NCBI GenBank assembly: GCA_937875615.1
Contig: CALNBU010000819.1
Location: 1 to 7,109 of the forward strand
Length of the DNA: 7,109 nt
Reading direction: 5' to 3'
Source: an uncultured Archangium sp.
GTDB lineage: Bacteria > Myxococcota > Myxococcia > Myxococcales > Myxococcaceae
Below are positions 4,992 to 7,109 of the stretch, piece by piece. How positions within the stretch are numbered: position 1 is the stretch's first letter; the number at the start of each line of letters is the position of its first letter. The translations under genes and the position numbers were made by a program. A model generated the notes under the pieces. That model worked only from the letters and a program-made list of their open reading frames with translations. It had not been told where the DNA came from and searched no databases.

Positions 4992-5889
4992 GCTCACCGC
5001 GCTGCTGGGGATGCTCGGGTGGGTCGCCTGCGCGGTGGCGCCGCAGCCCGACGCCGGTGCGCCGGCGCCGCGGTGCGAGTGCCGGGCCTGGGCCGAGCCG
5101 GTCGACGCCGGGTTGCTCCCGTCCGAGCTCAGAGAGCTGTCGGGGCTGGTGGCCAGCCGCACCCAGCCGGGGGTGCTGTACGCGCACAACGACTCCGGCG
5201 ACGCCGCCCGCTTCTTCGCCCTCGACACCGCGGGGCAGCTGCTGGCCACCTTCTCGCTGGAGGGGGCGCGCGCCCGCGACTGGGAGGACGTGGCGCTGGG
5301 GCCGTGCCCCGCTGGAACCTGCCTCTACCTGGGTGACATCGGCGACAACGGGCGCGTGCGGGAGGACTACGCGGTGTTTCGCGTGCCGGAGCCCGAGGTG
5401 GCCACCGGCTCGGCGGCGGTGGCCTGGGAGCGCCTGCCGTACGTCTTCCCCGGCGGCGAGAAGCACAACGCCGAGGCGCTGGTGATGCACGCGACGACCG
5501 GGCGGCTGTACCTCCTCACCAAGGAGCGCACGGGGCCCAGCGCGGTGTACCGCTTCCCGGCGCTGTCACCCGACGTGGTGGTGGAGCTGGAGCACGTCGC
5601 CACCTTGCCGGTGCCGGCCAGCGGCGACAACCAGCTGACTGGCGCGGACCTCAACGTGTGTGGCACCTCGCTCCTGCTGCGCCTGTACAACCGGTTGGTG
5701 GAGCTGCGGCTCCCGGCCGACGCCGAGGACTTCGAGGCCATCTTCTCGGCGCGGCCCATCACCGTCCCGGTGTCCGGAGAGGAAGAGCAGGGCGAGGCGG
5801 TGGCCTGGTCGGCCGACGGGCGCCGGTACTTCACCGCCAGCGAGCGACTGACGAGGGCGACCGCGCTGTTCAGCTCCGACTGTCGTTGA
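4972..5889 (+). CDS. Predicted lipoprotein with beta-propeller-like (phytase/esterase-like) motifs
   Basis: A 305-residue predicted exported protein. The N-terminus (RR, a hydrophobic stretch, then GWVAC with C20) reads as a lipoprotein signal, though tryptophan at -3 of the lipobox is unusual. The mature part carries motifs I associate with secreted proteins often labelled esterase-like or phytase-like beta-propellers: ELSGLVAS, YAHNDSGD (71-77), RDWEDVALG (102-110), GDIGDNG (121-127), HNAEALV, GRLYLLTKE, LTGAD and GEAVAWSADGRRYFTASE near the C-terminus. The substrate is unknown. Besides C20 there are six cysteines (35, 37, 112, 117, 230, 304), an even number fitting disulfides. The start ATG lies inside the last repeat of the preceding gene (20-bp overlap, other frame) with AGGA at 4965-4968, suggesting translational coupling. 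An ATG at 5011 would leave too short a signal. The 3' end overlaps the convergent tetR by 20 bp. Confidence 0.8.
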   Translation: MTPTVRRLTALLGMLGWVACAVAPQPDAGAPAPRCECRAWAEPVDAGLLPSELRELSGLVASRTQPGVLYAHNDSGDAARFFALDTAGQLLATFSLEGARARDWEDVALGPCPAGTCLYLGDIGDNGRVREDYAVFRVPEPEVATGSAAVAWERLPYVFPGGEKHNAEALVMHATTGRLYLLTKERTGPSAVYRFPALSPDVVVELEHVATLPVPASGDNQLTGADLNVCGTSLLLRLYNRLVELRLPADAEDFEAIFSARPITVPVSGEEEQGEAVAWSADGRRYFTASERLTRATALFSSDCR

Positions 5890-6598
5890 CGAGCGCCCGC
5901 TGTCGGGAGCGCACCCGCGCCAGACCATCGAGGACCAGCTCCAGGCCGAAGACGAAGTCGGCATCGGCGCCGGCGGGTGAGCTGGCTCCCGGGGTCGCGC
6001 CGGCGCCGCGGCTGTGCACGAAGCGCATCACCTCGAGGAGGTGGGGGTGCGTCTGTTCCGACATGGCGGGGCTCAGCGCATCGATGATCTCCGGGCGCTC
6101 TTCGGGCTCGAAGGGCCAGGCCACCTCCTGCATGACGAAGCCGTAGATGTAGCTGTCGAGGGTGAGGAAGGCGGCGTAGGCGAGGGCGACGCTGAAGCCG
6201 GCCTCCCGCAGCGCCCGCAGCACGCCCTCGTGGTGGCGCAGCCGCATGGGGCCGGGGTCGAGTCGCGACTCCACCAGCGTGGCCGCCCAGCGGTGGCGCA
6301 GCAGCACCGCCCGGGCCGACGCCGCGCGTGAGCGCAGCGCCTCTCTCCACGGGGTGCCGGGCATGGGCACCAGCATCTCCGAGAAGACCAGCTCGACCAG
6401 CCCGTCGAGGAGCGCCTCCTTCCCGCTGACGTGCTTGTAGAGCGACATCGCCTCCACCCGCAGGCGCTGGCCCACCGCGCGCATGGTCACCGCGGGGATG
6501 CCCGCCTCGTCGGCCAGCGCCATGGCCGCGCGAAGCACCCGCTCCTGCGACAACCCGGGGCGGGCACGGGCTCCTGGCGCGCGGCGCGGTCTGCTCAT
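5870..6598 (-). CDS. TetR-family transcriptional repressor
   Basis: A 242-residue TetR-type regulator. The N-terminal DNA-binding domain (about 15-62) contains VLRAAMALADEAG, then the helix-turn-helix TMRAVGQRLRVEAMSLYKHV, a close fit to the TetR pattern. The remainder (about 70-230) is a helical ligand-binding and dimer domain resembling the TetR_C_1 type (FLTLDSYIYGFVMQEVAWPF), with a Gly/Ala/Ser-rich loop at about 197-211. Such proteins leave DNA when a small hydrophobic ligand binds. The start at 6598 is preferred because homology begins there; an upstream in-frame ATG at 6718 would run through the operators and overlap the divergent gene. There is no clear ribosome-binding site; the predicted -10 ends 7 nt before the ATG, suggesting a leaderless mRNA. 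It is divergent from an oxidoreductase gene, its likely target, and probably represses itself too. Confidence 0.93.
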   Translation of the reverse strand: MSRPRRAPGARARPGLSQERVLRAAMALADEAGIPAVTMRAVGQRLRVEAMSLYKHVSGKEALLDGLVELVFSEMLVPMPGTPWREALRSRAASARAVLLRHRWAATLVESRLDPGPMRLRHHEGVLRALREAGFSVALAYAAFLTLDSYIYGFVMQEVAWPFEPEERPEIIDALSPAMSEQTHPHLLEVMRFVHSRGAGATPGASSPAGADADFVFGLELVLDGLARVRSRQRALVNDSRS

Positions 6599-6605
6599 GG
6601 GCCTG

Positions 6606-6634
6606 AATTTACGTCGTAAACCAGCCGCGCTCAA
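6606..6634 (-). promoter_or_regulatory. Predicted tetR promoter
   Basis: On the minus strand TTGAGC (6629-6634) and TAAATT (6606-6611) are separated by exactly 17 bp. The -10 ends 7 nt before the tetR ATG, so transcription would start at or beside the start codon. The palindrome TTTACG-T-CGTAAA overlaps the -10 and the spacer, which fits repression by steric block. Confidence 0.5.
6608..6620. promoter_or_regulatory. Putative TetR operator next to tetR
   Basis: A perfect inverted repeat TTTACG-T-CGTAAA overlapping the predicted tetR -10. Its right arm continues as GTAAACCA (6616-6623), the same 8-base word found in the palindrome near the dehydrogenase start. Probable autoregulatory operator; binding by the adjacent TetR protein is inferred from position. 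Confidence 0.55.
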
Positions 6635-6646
6635 TTTCGCGGAAAT
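6634..6646. repeat. Inverted repeat ATTTC-GCG-GAAAT
   Basis: A perfect 5-bp inverted repeat in the middle of the divergent control region, touching the predicted tetR -35. It shares no obvious word with the GTAAACCA sites. It may be a further regulator site or chance. Confidence 0.3.
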
Positions 6647-6648
6647 CG

Positions 6649-6667
6649 CCACGAATGCCGTTCGTGG
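6649..6667. repeat. Inverted repeat CCACGAA-TGCCG-TTCGTGG
   Basis: A perfect 7-bp inverted repeat with a 5-base centre, about 50 bp before the dehydrogenase start and so near its expected -35. It contains the 14-base word GAATGCCGTTCGTG, also found upstream of iscS at 2297-2310. A second regulator site is possible. Confidence 0.4.
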
Positions 6668-6681
6668 TGCGGTGGAGCGTT

Positions 6682-6702
6682 TTGGCTTACTATGTAAACC
6701 AA
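6682..6702. promoter_or_regulatory. Putative TetR operator over the dehydrogenase -10
   Basis: A 21-bp palindrome with one mismatched pair: TTGGcTTAC-TAT-GTAAaCCAA. It shares GTAAACCA with the site beside tetR and covers TACTAT (6688-6693), a possible -10 for the plus-strand gene, although no good -35 is seen. A repressor bound here would block the dehydrogenase promoter. Confidence 0.55.
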
Positions 6703-6716
6703 CTGAAGGGATCCCC

Positions 6717-7109
6717 ATGTCCGAACCGAAGCGAATGAAGGCGATGACCCTGCCGGCCTACGGCACGCTGGCCCTGCGGGAGGTGGAGATCCCGCAGCCC
6801 GACGCCACCTCGCTGCTGGTCGAGGTGGTGGCGGCGTCGGTGAACGCGGCCGACGCGCACATCGTGTACGGCACCCCCTTCCCGGTGCGCTTCGCGGTGG
6901 GCCTGACCAGGCCAACCCTGCTGGCGCCCGGCGCCGACGTCGCCGGGCGGGTGATCTCGGTGGGCGCGGAGGTGGCCGGCTTCGTGGTGGGCGACGAGGT
7001 GGTGGCCGACCTCTCCGCCACCGGCTTCGGTGGGTTCGCGGAGCAGGTCTGCGCGCCGGCCCGGGTGTGGGCCAGGAAGCCGCCCGGCCTGTCCTTCTCC
7101 GACGCCGCG
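6717..7109 (+). CDS. Medium-chain dehydrogenase/reductase, quinone oxidoreductase-like, N-terminal part
   Basis: The first 131 codons; the gene runs off the right edge. The sequence fits the GroES-like catalytic domain of zinc-independent medium-chain NAD(P)H oxidoreductases: MKAMTLPAYGTLALREVEIPQP, then SVNAADAHIVYG (41-52), APGADVAGRVISVG (70-83), VVGDEVVAD (90-98) and GGFAEQVCAP (105-114). The zinc-binding cysteine cluster of classical alcohol dehydrogenases is not seen. The Rossmann fold would lie beyond the edge. AAGGG (6706-6710) is 6 nt before the ATG, supporting this start; an internal ATG at 6735 (MKAMTL) is a weaker alternative. It is divergent from tetR and preceded by a palindrome over its likely -10, so it is probably derepressed by a TetR ligand. 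Reduction of a quinone, enal or similar electrophile is typical of the family; the substrate is unknown. Confidence 0.87.
   Translation, partial: MSEPKRMKAMTLPAYGTLALREVEIPQPDATSLLVEVVAASVNAADAHIVYGTPFPVRFAVGLTRPTLLAPGADVAGRVISVGAEVAGFVVGDEVVADLSATGFGGFAEQVCAPARVWARKPPGLSFSDAA

Noticed and set aside
6599..6718. A 40-residue N-terminal extension of the TetR protein
   Set aside because: It would translate the whole divergent control region and overlap the dehydrogenase start; TetR similarity begins after the ATG at 6598.

Overview
The window is GC-rich coding DNA (roughly two thirds G+C by eye, strong G/C bias at third codon positions). It looks like a delta-proteobacterial or myxobacterial (Myxococcota) chromosome; that placement is an inference from composition, gene style and the kinds of proteins, not from a marker gene. 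It is densely packed, with 4-bp and 20-bp gene overlaps.

Positions 1-2265, minus strand: an iron-sulfur cluster assembly operon read right to left as iscS, iscU, an A-type carrier (iscA-like) and the start of hscB, which runs off the left edge. IscS makes persulfide sulfur from cysteine, IscU is the scaffold, IscA is a carrier and HscB targets loaded IscU to the HscA chaperone. IscS carries an insertion of about 50 residues relative to E. coli IscS. No iscR lies directly upstream, but the iscS leader has two palindromes of identical architecture (GGACY-N5-RGTCC) whose core matches the spacing of IscR type-1 sites.

Positions 2266-2469 are intergenic and clearly more AT-rich (about 46% G+C over 2341-2460). 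They hold the iscS operators and a second palindromic region just before a type II toxin-antitoxin pair.

Positions 2470-4571, plus strand: a ribbon-helix-helix antitoxin, a PIN-domain VapC-like toxin (ATGA overlap), and 6 bp later a DsbD-type membrane thiol-disulfide reductase fused to a C-terminal thioredoxin domain but lacking the N-terminal periplasmic domain of E. coli DsbD.

Positions 4608-5889, plus strand: a small predicted secreted protein made of six perfect-register 16-residue repeats with 12 evenly spaced cysteines, overlapped by a cysteine-containing predicted lipoprotein with beta-propeller-like sequence motifs. Both exported proteins are cysteine-rich and follow the DsbD-like gene, which suggests, but does not prove, a shared extracytoplasmic thiol theme. 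The repeat protein is the most unusual item in the window.

Positions 5870-7109: a minus-strand TetR-family repressor, a 118-bp divergent control region packed with four inverted repeats, and the plus-strand start of a medium-chain (quinone oxidoreductase-like) dehydrogenase, cut by the right edge. This is a classic repressor plus divergently transcribed target layout. No rRNA, tRNA, CRISPR array or insertion sequence was seen.
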